A stretch of DNA of 64,000 nucleotides from Caulobacter segnis (GTDB lineage: Bacteria; Pseudomonadota; Alphaproteobacteria; Caulobacterales; Caulobacteraceae). Where the stretch lies: the NCBI RefSeq assembly GCF_029543125.1, contig NZ_JARQWW010000004.1, positions 1-64,000 on the forward strand, read 5' to 3'. Each line of letters starts with the position of its first letter. Position 1 is the first letter of the stretch. A program made the position numbers and the translations under genes. Below, one piece after another: positions 8,810-18,145 of the stretch. The notes below the pieces were generated by a model that saw only the letters and a list, made by a program, of their open reading frames with translations, did no database searches and was not told where the DNA came from.

Positions 8810-9817
8810 GACGTCCAGGCCTTCGCCGTCGAGTAGGGCGTGGACGTCGCCAGCCGACACCAGGTTGAAGTCGCCGAACACCGCATGCTTCAGGGCGCCG
8901 GCGGCCAGGCCGAACTCAACCGCGTCGGCGTCGTCCATGCCGGTCAGCAGGCCGTGCAGCACGCCGGCGGCGAAGGCGTCGCCCCCGCCGATGCGGTCCA
9001 CCACCCCGGCCAGCGGGAAGGCGCGCGTGATGTGCTCGCCGCCGCCGCGCGACAGGATCACCGCCGACAGTTCGTGATGATCGGCCGAGGGCGTCAGGCG
9101 CACGGTCGAGGTCATGCGCTTCAGGTTCGGGAACACCTCGAAGGCGCGCTCGGCGGCCTTGCGGCGGCGCACCTGGGCGGACTCGTCCAGGAAGCTTTCG
9201 CCCAGGATCAGGGCGATGTCGCGGTCGTTGACGAAGGCCAGGTCGGCGCAGTCCAGGATCTGGCGCAGCACGGCCGGGCCGTCGCCGTTCCAGGCGGCCC
9301 ACATCTTGGCGCGGTAGTTGCCGTCGAAGCTGACGGGCACGCCCAGCTTGCGGGCGGTCTGCACCGCCTTGATCACCGCATTGGCGGCCGACGGACCGAC
9401 CGCCGGGGTCACGCCCGAGACGTGAAACCAGTCGGCGCCCTCCAGCTCCTTCTCCCAGTCGATGGCGTCTTCCGAGGCCAGGGCGAAGGCGGAGCCGGCG
9501 CGGTCGTAGGTGACCTCCGACGGACGCACCACGGCGCCCGGCGACAGGAAATACAGGCCCATGCGCCCGTCGACGAAACGCAGGCTCGAGGTGTCGACCC
9601 CGTGCCGGCGCAGCTCGTCCCGGGCCGAACGGCCCAGCGGGTTGTCGGGCAGGATGGAGACCGTCGCCGCGTCGTGGCCGAACTTGGCCAGGGACACGGC
9701 CACATTGGCCTCCGCCCCGCCGACGCAGACATTCAGCCGGGCCGACTGCAGCAGCAGCTCATTGGTGGGAGCAGAGAGGCGCAGCAGCACCTCGCCGAAG
9801 CAGACGACACGGCTCAA
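8801..9817 (-). CDS. kdgK: 2-dehydro-3-deoxygluconokinase (KDG kinase)
   Basis: A PfkB-family sugar kinase that phosphorylates 2-keto-3-deoxygluconate to KDPG, the entry to the lower Entner-Doudoroff route. The 338-residue protein has GGAEANVAVSLAKFG near 33-47 (PfkB signature 1 region) and DRIGGGDAFAAG near 283-294, with the catalytic Asp in GGGDAF. It is the last gene of uxaC-kduI-kduD-kdgK, 19 bases after kduD. No KDPG aldolase gene is present here, so that step must be encoded elsewhere. Confidence 0.93.
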   Translation of the reverse strand: MSRVVCFGEVLLRLSAPTNELLLQSARLNVCVGGAEANVAVSLAKFGHDAATVSILPDNPLGRSARDELRRHGVDTSSLRFVDGRMGLYFLSPGAVVRPSEVTYDRAGSAFALASEDAIDWEKELEGADWFHVSGVTPAVGPSAANAVIKAVQTARKLGVPVSFDGNYRAKMWAAWNGDGPAVLRQILDCADLAFVNDRDIALILGESFLDESAQVRRRKAAERAFEVFPNLKRMTSTVRLTPSADHHELSAVILSRGGGEHITRAFPLAGVVDRIGGGDAFAAGVLHGLLTGMDDADAVEFGLAAGALKHAVFGDFNLVSAGDVHALLDGEGLDVKR

Positions 9818-9836
9818 CGTTCAGTCTCCAGTCAGA

Positions 9837-10592
<756 letters not shown>

Positions 10593-10599
10593 AATGGGC

Positions 10600-11448
10600 C
10601 TACTTGAGTTGGCAGATGTCGAGGACGTTCATGTCCGTATAGTCGAGGTTCTCGCCGCCCATCGCCCAGATGAAGGTGTAGTTGGCGGTGCCCGAGCCCA
10701 TGTGGATCGACCACGGCGGGCTCATGACGGCCTCTTCGTTGGCGAGCACGATGTGACGCATCTCGTCCGGCTCGCCCATGTAGTGGAACACCCGGTCGTT
10801 CTCGCCGAGGCCGAAGTAGAAATACACCTCCGAGCGGCGGTCATGCAGGTGCGGCGGCATGGTGTTCCACACGCTGCCCGGCTTCAGGACGGTCATGCCC
10901 AGCAGCAGCTGCGCCGACTTGCAGGTGGTGGGGACGATGTACTGGTAGATGGTGCGCTCGTTGGAGGTCTCCAGCGCGCCGCGCTCCAGCGGGATGGCGT
11001 CCGCGAACACCAGCTTCTTGGTCTCGAAGGCCGCGTGGGCCGGGACGCTGGTAATGTAGAACCTGGCCGGGTTGGCCGCGTCCACGGACTCGAACACCAC
11101 GTCCTTGGCGCCCATGGTCACATAGATGCCGTCGCGCGGCTCGATGTCGTAGACGACGCCGTCCACGGTCACCTTGCCCTTGCCCTCGCCCACATTGATG
11201 GCGCCCAGCTCGCGACGCTCCAGGAACGGATGACCCGCCGCCGAGGCCGGCTCCGTCTGGTGCGGCAGGACCACCGGCTTGCTCACCGGCGCCGCGCCGC
11301 CGACCACGAAGCGTTCGTTGTGCGAGTAGTTCAGGCTGATGCCGTCCTCCTCGAACAGGTCCTGCATCAGGTAGCGGTCGCGCAGCTCGTCATTGGTGAC
11401 GCCGAACATCATGTCCGGGTGCGTGGCGTGATAGGTCTTGGCGAACAT
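10600..11448 (-). CDS. kduI: 5-dehydro-4-deoxy-D-glucuronate isomerase
   Basis: A cupin-type metal-dependent isomerase that converts 5-keto-4-deoxyuronate (from unsaturated uronates) to 3-deoxy-hexodiulosonate, the KduD substrate. At 282 residues it has the family's length. It begins [16 protein letters not shown] and contains the metal-site stretch [17 protein letters not shown] near 193-209. It follows uxaC by 33 bases. Its presence shows that the cluster can take unsaturated uronates released by polyuronate lyases, not only free hexuronates. Confidence 0.93.
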   Translation of the reverse strand: MFAKTYHATHPDMMFGVTNDELRDRYLMQDLFEEDGISLNYSHNERFVVGGAAPVSKPVVLPHQTEPASAAGHPFLERRELGAINVGEGKGKVTVDGVVYDIEPRDGIYVTMGAKDVVFESVDAANPARFYITSVPAHAAFETKKLVFADAIPLERGALETSNERTIYQYIVPTTCKSAQLLLGMTVLKPGSVWNTMPPHLHDRRSEVYFYFGLGENDRVFHYMGEPDEMRHIVLANEEAVMSPPWSIHMGSGTANYTFIWAMGGENLDYTDMNVLDICQLK

Positions 11449-11481
11449 GACGGCCTCCGGGGCGCGGGGTTCTTCCAGGGA

Positions 11482-12927
11482 TCAGGCGGCGGCGGGCGTG
11501 GCGGTCAGCGGCTGGTCCAGCTTGTAGGCCTGCTTGGGCAGGTTGTAGGCCAGATCCACGACGGTTTCCGCCGCCTCGTTCAGATCCATGCGGTGTTCGG
11601 CGACCATCCGGGCGAGGAAGGCGCTGTCCACGCGGCGGGCCACGTCGTGGCGCGCGGGGATCGACAGGAAGGCGCGGGTGTCGTCGTTGAAGCCCACGGT
11701 GTTGTACAGGCCGGCCGTCTCGGTGACCTGCTCGCGGAAGCGCATCATGCCTTCCGGGCTGTCGTGGAACCACCAGGACGGGCCCAGCTTCAGGGTCGGA
11801 TAGTGGCCGGCCAGCGGCGCCAGCTCGCGGCTGTAGGTCGTCTCGTCCAGGGTGAACAGGATGATCGACAGGCGCGGATCGTTGCCCAGCTTGCCCAGCA
11901 GCGGACGCAGGGCCTGGACGTATTCGGTCTTGGCCGGGATGTCCGCGCCCTTGTCGCGGCCGTAAGCTTCGAACAGCTGGCGGTTATGGTTGCGGGTCGA
12001 GCCGGGGTGGATTTGCATGACCAGACCGTCGTCCAGGCTCATCTTGGCCATCTCGGTCAGCATCTGCGCCCGGAACAGCTCGGCCTTCTCCGGCGTCACG
12101 TCGCCCTTCAGCAGGCTCTGGAACAGGGCCTCGGACTCGGCCGCCGACAGGTCCGCCGTGGCCGCCGTCGGGTGGCCGTGGTCGGTCGACGTGGCGCCGG
12201 CCGCGATGAAGTCGGCCCGGCGCGAACGGTGGGCTTCCAGATAGCCGGCCCAGCTATAGACGTCGTGGCCCGACACCTCGGCGAAGCGCTGCATGGCGTC
12301 ACCGAAACGCTCGTCCTCGAAGTCGACGACCGCGTCCGGACGATAGGCGGTGACCACCCGGCCCTTCCAGCCGCTGTCGCGGATGGCGTGGTGATGGTTC
12401 AGGCTCTCGTGCGGGCCTTCGGTGGTGGCCAGCAGCTCGATGTTGAAGCGGTCGAACAGCGCACGCGGACGGAAGGCGTCCGTGGCCAGCTGCGCATTGA
12501 TCTCGTCGAAATACTTATCCGCGGTCTCGGCGCTCAGGCGAACCTGGAAGCCGAAGACCTTGGAGAACACGTAGTTCAGCCACAGCCACGACGGGGTCGC
12601 GCGGAACAGATGGAAGTTCGAGGCGAACAGCTTCCACGCCTTGCGCGGGTCGGTGTTCGGCACGCCTTCCTTGGACGGTACGCGCAGATCCTTCAGCGCG
12701 ATGCCCTGGCTGTACAGCATCCGGTACAGGTAGTGGTCCGGCGCCAGCAGCAGGTCGCAGGCGTCCTCGAACGGCGCGTTGGTGGAGAACCAGGACGGAT
12801 CCGTATGCCCGTGCGGGCTGATGATCGGCAGCTTCTCGACCAGGGCGTAAAGCTCCCGCGCGATGCCGCGCGTGGTCGGATCGGCCGGGAACAGACGGTC
12901 GTCGTGGAAGATCAGCGGCTGGGCCAT
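11482..12927 (-). CDS. uxaC: glucuronate isomerase (uronate isomerase)
   Basis: An amidohydrolase-fold isomerase that converts D-glucuronate to fructuronate and D-galacturonate to tagaturonate. The 481-residue protein begins with a conserved LFPADPTTRGIARELYALVEKLPIISPHGHTDP; the HGHTDP pair gives two metal ligands. WWFHDSPEGM and the PARHDVARR motif follow near the C-terminus. AGGAG lies nine bases before the ATG. It is the first gene of the minus-strand operon, with the shared LacI-type operator 58-72 bases upstream. Confidence 0.95.
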   Translation of the reverse strand: MAQPLIFHDDRLFPADPTTRGIARELYALVEKLPIISPHGHTDPSWFSTNAPFEDACDLLLAPDHYLYRMLYSQGIALKDLRVPSKEGVPNTDPRKAWKLFASNFHLFRATPSWLWLNYVFSKVFGFQVRLSAETADKYFDEINAQLATDAFRPRALFDRFNIELLATTEGPHESLNHHHAIRDSGWKGRVVTAYRPDAVVDFEDERFGDAMQRFAEVSGHDVYSWAGYLEAHRSRRADFIAAGATSTDHGHPTAATADLSAAESEALFQSLLKGDVTPEKAELFRAQMLTEMAKMSLDDGLVMQIHPGSTRNHNRQLFEAYGRDKGADIPAKTEYVQALRPLLGKLGNDPRLSIILFTLDETTYSRELAPLAGHYPTLKLGPSWWFHDSPEGMMRFREQVTETAGLYNTVGFNDDTRAFLSIPARHDVARRVDSAFLARMVAEHRMDLNEAAETVVDLAYNLPKQAYKLDQPLTATPAAA

Positions 12928-12984
12928 CGGGGGATGCTCCTGGGTTTCCGGCGCGGGAACTTACCCTTCCCGTTCTGCCGGCGT

Positions 12985-12999
12985 GGTAACCGGTGTCAT
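12985..12999 (-). promoter_or_regulatory. hexuronate operator copy 1 (uxaC operon)
   Basis: On the minus strand the site reads ATGACACCGGTTACC, identical to the copy at 14201-14215. It lies between the 3' end of the LacI-family gene and uxaC. The ACCGGT centre is typical of LacI-family operators. Confidence 0.75.
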
Positions 13000-13021
13000 A
13001 GATTGAAGCAAGCTTGAGGGC

Positions 13022-14110
13022 TCACTTCCTGGGCGGCGGCCCTGAAGACTCGCGCACGACGAGCGACGGGGCAATACGTTCCGGCTCCGCCTTGAGTTCG
13101 CGGGGCTCCTGGCCGCCGGCGATCAGCTTCAGGGCGGCCATCCGGCCCACCTCCCGGGTGGGGATGCGGATGGTGGTCAGGGGCGGCCAGACGCGCGACG
13201 CGATCTGGAAGTCGTCGAAGCCGACCACGGTCAGGTCGGCCGGCACGCTCAGGCCCGCGCGGCGCGCCGCCTGCAGGGCGCCGGCGGCCATTTCGTCGTT
13301 GCCGCAGAAGATGGCTGTGGGACGCGGCTCCAGCTTCAGCAGCTCTTCCGCCGCGGCCATGCCGGATTCGAAGGTGTAGGCCGCGTTGGCCACCAGGCTC
13401 GGCTCAAGCTTGAGCCCGGCCTCGGCCAGGCCATCCTCAAAGCCCCCGCGGCGCTCGTGGGACGAACGGAAGGTGTCAGGACCGGAAATGAACGCGACCC
13501 GCACGTGACCCAGATCGGCGATATGCTTGGCGGCCTGATGCGCCCCCAACCGGTCGCGGCCGACGATCATGCGCTCCGCATCATCCACCGGCACGGAGGC
13601 GATGCGGATGTACTCGCAACCGATCTCGCGCAGCAGCCGCCCCACCCGCTCGTCTTCCGACACAGACGGGGTGACCACCACGCCGTAAAGGCGCTGGCGC
13701 TCGATGAAGGTGCGCAGGTCGGTCAGAAAGTGCGGGCTGGCGCGGTCGCACGGATGCACCACCAGCTCGAAGCCCGACCCCTTCATCCCGTCCAGCAGCC
13801 CCTGCTGCATGTTCACGACGTACTGCGGGTTCGGGTTGTCGTAGATCATGCCGATCAGGAACGACCGGCGGAACGCCAGGCCCCGGGCCTGGGGATCGGG
13901 CTCGTAGCCGTGCTCGGCGATCACCGCCTCGATCCGCTCGCGCGTTTCGTCACGCACCGACGGCGACTGGTTGATTACCCGCGACACCGTCTTTTTCGAC
14001 ACGCCCGCCAGGCGCGCGATATCGTTGATCGTCGGGCGCTTGCGGTTCGGGTCCGCGTCGAAAATCGGGCCGTCAGGCGAATGATCGTCAGGCGTCTTGG
14101 ATGCGGTCAC
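13022..14110 (-). CDS. LacI-family transcriptional repressor of the hexuronate genes
   Basis: A 362-residue regulator with an N-terminal helix-turn-helix (TINDIARLAGVSKKTVSRVINQ, about 25-46), a hinge helix region, and a periplasmic-binding-protein-like effector domain that begins FLIGMIYDNPNPQYV. It lies between the two divergent arms of the regulon, and all three operator copies are close by, so it is the obvious candidate to bind them and to release on a uronate or KDG signal. It may regulate itself, because the operator at 14201 also lies upstream of its own start. The exact name (UxuR/KdgR type) cannot be set from sequence. Confidence 0.9.
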   Translation of the reverse strand: MTASKTPDDHSPDGPIFDADPNRKRPTINDIARLAGVSKKTVSRVINQSPSVRDETRERIEAVIAEHGYEPDPQARGLAFRRSFLIGMIYDNPNPQYVVNMQQGLLDGMKGSGFELVVHPCDRASPHFLTDLRTFIERQRLYGVVVTPSVSEDERVGRLLREIGCEYIRIASVPVDDAERMIVGRDRLGAHQAAKHIADLGHVRVAFISGPDTFRSSHERRGGFEDGLAEAGLKLEPSLVANAAYTFESGMAAAEELLKLEPRPTAIFCGNDEMAAGALQAARRAGLSVPADLTVVGFDDFQIASRVWPPLTTIRIPTREVGRMAALKLIAGGQEPRELKAEPERIAPSLVVRESSGPPPRK

Positions 14111-14200
14111 GGCGGTCCGATCAACTTGGTCGAGTTCTGTTTTCTTAGCCTGATCGCACGTCTCACTACAAACACGGGCAAGAAAGCGCTATTGTGGATA

Positions 14201-14215
14201 ATGACACCGGTTACC
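14201..14215 (+). promoter_or_regulatory. hexuronate operator copy 2 (uxaA and regulator)
   Basis: ATGACACCGGTTACC lies 34-48 bases upstream of the altronate dehydratase start and about 90 bases upstream of the divergent regulator gene. Confidence 0.75.
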
Positions 14216-14248
14216 TAAGCCAGAAGACACGGTGCGTCGGGATGGAAA

Positions 14249-15757
14249 ATGGCGTCTGACACTCCTGCAACCGACCATGTGATTCACCACGTGGACCCTC
14301 GCGATCACGTTGCGACTGCTTTGCGCGACCTCAGTTCGGGCGAAATCGTCACCTCGGAAGGTCAGACGATCACTGTCCGCGCCGATATCCCCAAGGGTCA
14401 CAAGATCGCCGTCCGCACCGCCGCCGTCGGCGACGATGTCTGCAAGTACGGCTGGCCCATCGGCCGCGCGACCCAAGCCATCGAGATCGGCGACCACGTC
14501 CACGTCCACAACGTCGAGACCAAGCTGTCCGACCTTGAGACCTATGCCTACCAGCCGGCGATCGACTCCATCGGGCATGACCTCGATGCCGGAACCTTCA
14601 TGGGCTACCGCCGCAAGAATGGCCGGGTCGGCACGCGCAACGAGATCTGGGTGCTCTGCACCGTCGGCTGCGTGGCCAACACCGCCCGCCGCATCGCCGA
14701 AAAGGCCGCCGTGCGCTTCGCCGGCCGCGTGGACGGCGTCCACGCCTTCCCCCACCCCTTCGGCTGCTCGCAGCTGGGCGGCGACCTCGACCACACCCGC
14801 AAGCTGATCGCCAGCCTCGCCGCCCACCCCAATGCCGGCGGCGTCCTGATCCTCGGCCTCGGCTGCGAGAACAACCAGCTTTCGAAGCTGCTGGAGACCG
14901 CGCCGGAGATCGACCGCGACCGCCTGCGCTACTTCACGACCCAGACCGTCGAGGACGAACAGGAAGACGGCCTCGCCGCCGTCGAGGAACTGGTCGCCCT
15001 GGCCGAGAACGACAAGCGCGAGCCCTGCCCCGTCTCCGACCTCGTGGTCGGCCTGAAGTGCGGCGGCTCCGACGGCTTCTCGGGCGTCACTGCCAACCCG
15101 TTGGTCGGCCGCATCGCCGACAAGGTGGCCGACGCCGGCGGCACCCCGGTCCTGACCGAGATTCCGGAAGTGTTCGGCGCCGAACGCATCCTCATGGCCC
15201 GCGCCGCCAACCAGGGCGTGTTCCAGGACCTCGTTTCGGTGGTCAACGACTTCAAGCAGTACTTCATCGATAACCACCAGCCGATCTATGAGAACCCCTC
15301 TCCGGGGAACATCGCCGGCGGCATCACCACGCTGGAGGAGAAGTCCCTCGGCGCGGTGCAGAAGGGCGGCCGCGCCCCGGTGGTCAATGTCATCCGCTAT
15401 GGCGAGCAGATCGGCCCCCACGGCCTGACCGTGCTGGAGGCGCCGGGCAACGACGCGGTGTCGTCCACCGCCCTGACCGCCGCCGGCGCCACCGTCATTC
15501 TCTTCACCACCGGCCGCGGCACGCCGCTGGGCTTCCCCGCCCCAACCCTGAAGATCGCCTCCAACAGCGGTCTGGCCGGGCGCAAGCCGGGCTGGATCGA
15601 CTTCGACGCCGGCGTGGTGCTGGAAGAAAAGTCCATGGACGAGGCGGCCGACGATCTGATGGCCCTCGTGGTGGACACCGCCTCGGGCAAGCCGACCAAG
15701 GCCGAAATCAACGGCGAACGTGAGATCGCCATCTGGAAGCAGGGCGTTACCCTTTGA
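14249..15757 (+). CDS. uxaA: altronate dehydratase (UxaA family)
   Basis: An iron-dependent hydro-lyase that converts D-altronate to 2-keto-3-deoxygluconate. The 502-residue protein has an N-terminal SAF-like domain (about 1-95, with RDHVATALRDLSSGE and PKGHKIAVR) and a long UxaA domain beginning TFMGYRRKNGRVGTRNEIWV. Conserved cysteines appear in HPFGCSQLGGD, LGLGCENNQL and GLKCGGSDGFSGVTANPLVG. The stop overlaps the next start (TTGA). The gene belongs to the galacturonate branch, yet the neighbouring oxidoreductase looks more like the glucuronate-branch UxuB; see findings. Confidence 0.92.
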   Translation: MASDTPATDHVIHHVDPRDHVATALRDLSSGEIVTSEGQTITVRADIPKGHKIAVRTAAVGDDVCKYGWPIGRATQAIEIGDHVHVHNVETKLSDLETYAYQPAIDSIGHDLDAGTFMGYRRKNGRVGTRNEIWVLCTVGCVANTARRIAEKAAVRFAGRVDGVHAFPHPFGCSQLGGDLDHTRKLIASLAAHPNAGGVLILGLGCENNQLSKLLETAPEIDRDRLRYFTTQTVEDEQEDGLAAVEELVALAENDKREPCPVSDLVVGLKCGGSDGFSGVTANPLVGRIADKVADAGGTPVLTEIPEVFGAERILMARAANQGVFQDLVSVVNDFKQYFIDNHQPIYENPSPGNIAGGITTLEEKSLGAVQKGGRAPVVNVIRYGEQIGPHGLTVLEAPGNDAVSSTALTAAGATVILFTTGRGTPLGFPAPTLKIASNSGLAGRKPGWIDFDAGVVLEEKSMDEAADDLMALVVDTASGKPTKAEINGEREIAIWKQGVTL

Positions 15758-17178
15758 CCAAGCTTACTCTCTCCACCTTGTCCGAAGCCTCGGCCAAGGT
15801 GCTTCAGCCTGCCTATGATCCGACCGCCGTCGAGATTGGCGTGGTGCATTTCGGCCCCGGCGCCTTTCACCGCGCCCACCAGGCTTTCTACTTCGACGCC
15901 CTGCTGGCCAAGGACCCGCGCTGGGCGATCAGCGGCGTCTCCCTGAAGAGCCCCGGCGTCCGCGACGCCCTGGCCCCGCAAGCCGGCCTCTACGTTCTGG
16001 CCCAGCTCGACGCCGAGACGACCTTCCGCGTGATCGGCGCCATGCGCGAGATTCTCGTGGCGCCGGAAGATCCAGAAACGGTCTTCACCCGTCTGGCCAA
16101 GGCGTCGACCAAGGTCGTCACCACCACCGTCACCGAAAAGGGCTACTGCCTGGGCGGCGACGGCAAGTTGGACTTCGCCAACACCGACATCGCCCACGAC
16201 CTGCAGCATCCGCAGCGCCCCGACAGCGTCATCGGCTACATCGTCGAAGGCCTGCGCCGCCGCCGCGAGGCGGGCGTCGCCCCCTTCACCGTCATCAGCT
16301 GCGACAACCTCGCCGACAACGGCCACAAGCTGCGCGACGCGGTCGTCGCCTTCGCCGGCAAGCTGGACGCCGGCCTGGGCGAATGGATCAAGGCGAACAC
16401 CGCCTTCCCGCGCACCATGGTCGATAGCATCACCCCGGCCACCGACGACGCCCTGCGCGCCCGCGTCACCGCCGAGACCGGCTTCGAAGACGCCTGGCCG
16501 ATCCAGCGCGAAGCCTTCGTGCAATGGGTGGTCGAGGATGTCCTGCCCGCCGACGCGCCGGACCTGGCCTCGGTCGGCGTGACCCTGACCAACGACGTGG
16601 CCGCCTTCGAGGGCGCCAAGCTGCGCCTATTGAACGGCGCGCACTCCACCCTGGCCTATGTGGGCTCGCTCAAGGGCTACGAGACCGTCGGCGACGCCAT
16701 GGCCGACGCCGAACTGGCCGGCTTCGTGCGCAGCATGATGCTGGAGGACATCGCTCCCAGCCTCAGCACCCCGCCCGGCCTCGACATCCCGACCTATGTG
16801 GAGGCGATCCTCGGCCGCTTCCGCAATCCGGAGATTCGCCACCTGCTCTCGCAGATCGCCTGGGATGGCTCCAAGAAGCTGCCGTTCCGAATCCTCGAGA
16901 CGACGGCTGACGCCCTGGAGGCCGGCCGTTCGGTCGATCGCCTCGCCGTGCCGATCGCCGCCTGGATCGGCTTCATCGCCACCCGTACCGAAGCGGGTGT
17001 GCCGTTGGTCGACCCGCTGGCCGACAAGCTCGCCGCCCTAGGCGGCGCCTGCACTGGCGGGCCTGAAGACGTGGACGCCTTCCTCGGTCTGACCGAGGTG
17101 TTCCCGGTTTCGCTGGCCTCGAACACCACCTATCGAACCGCTGTCAAAGACGCCTATGCCGCCCTCTCGCGGGCCTGA
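15754..17178 (+). CDS. uxuB: mannitol dehydrogenase family oxidoreductase (fructuronate/tagaturonate reductase)
   Basis: A 474-residue NAD-dependent polyol/uronate reductase. The N-terminus VVHFGPGAFHRAHQAFYFDALL is the nucleotide-binding start; TVTEKGYCL (about 126-134), SCDNLADNGHKL (about 182-193), FPRTMVDSITPAT (about 214-226) and KLRLLNGAHSTLAYVG follow the order seen in E. coli UxuB. Family members reduce fructuronate to mannonate or tagaturonate to altronate. The start is TTG overlapping the uxaA stop, which implies coupling. Since no mannonate dehydratase is present, the physiological reaction may be tagaturonate reduction despite the UxuB-like sequence. Confidence 0.87.
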   Translation: MTKLTLSTLSEASAKVLQPAYDPTAVEIGVVHFGPGAFHRAHQAFYFDALLAKDPRWAISGVSLKSPGVRDALAPQAGLYVLAQLDAETTFRVIGAMREILVAPEDPETVFTRLAKASTKVVTTTVTEKGYCLGGDGKLDFANTDIAHDLQHPQRPDSVIGYIVEGLRRRREAGVAPFTVISCDNLADNGHKLRDAVVAFAGKLDAGLGEWIKANTAFPRTMVDSITPATDDALRARVTAETGFEDAWPIQREAFVQWVVEDVLPADAPDLASVGVTLTNDVAAFEGAKLRLLNGAHSTLAYVGSLKGYETVGDAMADAELAGFVRSMMLEDIAPSLSTPPGLDIPTYVEAILGRFRNPEIRHLLSQIAWDGSKKLPFRILETTADALEAGRSVDRLAVPIAAWIGFIATRTEAGVPLVDPLADKLAALGGACTGGPEDVDAFLGLTEVFPVSLASNTTYRTAVKDAYAALSRA

Positions 17179-17193
17179 CGGCCTCAATTGTCA

Positions 17194-17208
17194 ATGACAC
17201 CGGTTTCC
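17194..17208 (+). promoter_or_regulatory. hexuronate operator copy 3 (hydratase-transporter unit)
   Basis: ATGACACCGGTTTCC differs at one base from the other two copies. It begins 16 bases after the uxuB stop and ends 52 bases before the GTG of the next gene, suggesting a separate regulated promoter. Confidence 0.72.
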
Positions 17209-17259
17209 CCTACACACGACGACAATCAACAACCCTCAGGGAACAGGGAGCGTAACGGA

Positions 17260-18081
17260 GTGGACGCAGTACGGACCGCAACGGCCGCCTCGACGATCGC
17301 CAAGACACTTGTAGAGGCGCGTCTGTCCGCCACCGCCCTCCCCGGTTATCCCGGCGAGACGCCGGCGACCATGGATGACGCCTACGCCATTCAGGACATC
17401 GCCATCGGCCTCTACCCCGCCGAAGTCGGCGGCTGGAAAGTGGGCCTCATCGCCCCGGCTCTGCGCGCCGAACTGGGCGCCGAGCGCCTGGCCGGCCCGG
17501 TGTTCAAGAACAACATCTGGACCATCGGCGAAGGCGAGACCTTCCCCCTGCCGGTGATCCCGAACGGCTTCGCCGCCGCCGAGGCAGAGTTTATCGTCCG
17601 CGTGGCCAAGGACGCCCCGGCCGACAAGACCGACTGGTCCTATGAAGACGCCGAGGAATATGTCGGCGCGATCCACATCGGCTTCGAACTGGCCGGCAGC
17701 CCCCTGCCCGACATCAACGGCATGGGCCCCCGCGTCGTCGCTTCGGACTTCGGCAACAACGCCGGCCTGATCGTCGGTCCGGAGATCAAGGACTGGCGCG
17801 AGAAGGGCTGGGACAACCTGCCCTGCGAAACCTGGATTGATGACAAGCTCATCGGCACGGGCACGGCCGCCAGCATTCCGGGCAGCCCGATCGAGGCCTT
17901 CCGCTTCCTGATCGAGAACTGCGCGCGTCGCGGCCACCCGCTGAAGGCCGGCGACCTGATCACCACCGGCGCCGCCACCGGCGTCCACGAGATCTTCCTC
18001 GGACAATCGACTGTTGTGCGCTTCGGCGACTACGGCGAGATTGCCTGCAGCACGGTCAAGGCTGAACCGGCCTCGGTCTAA
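17260..18081 (+). CDS. 2-keto-4-pentenoate hydratase/MhpD-like protein (FAH superfamily)
   Basis: A 273-residue soluble enzyme of the fumarylacetoacetate-hydrolase superfamily, close in layout to MhpD-type hydratases. Visible signatures are GWKVGL near 60, the metal-site region AAEAEFIVRV, HIGFELAGSP and VASDFGNNAGLIVG, and the C-terminal LKAGDLITTGAATG. The frame opens upstream through the operator, so the GTG at 17260 (AGGGAG upstream) is chosen. Family members hydrate or dehydrate 2-keto acids; Caulobacter XylX uses a related fold for 2-keto-3-deoxyxylonate. Regulation with the hexuronate genes suggests a 2-keto-3-deoxy acid substrate, but this is inference. Confidence 0.75.
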   Translation: MDAVRTATAASTIAKTLVEARLSATALPGYPGETPATMDDAYAIQDIAIGLYPAEVGGWKVGLIAPALRAELGAERLAGPVFKNNIWTIGEGETFPLPVIPNGFAAAEAEFIVRVAKDAPADKTDWSYEDAEEYVGAIHIGFELAGSPLPDINGMGPRVVASDFGNNAGLIVGPEIKDWREKGWDNLPCETWIDDKLIGTGTAASIPGSPIEAFRFLIENCARRGHPLKAGDLITTGAATGVHEIFLGQSTVVRFGDYGEIACSTVKAEPASV

Positions 18082-18145
18082 CGCAGAACATCAGGGATGA
18101 ACGGCGCTCCCTGTTCCGGGAGCGCCAGGGACAGGCAGAGAGTTC

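Noticed and set aside
17188-17259. Longer N-terminus for the MhpD-like hydratase
   Set aside because: It would place the start within the operator, and the extra residues are not family-like; the GTG at 17260 has a ribosome site.
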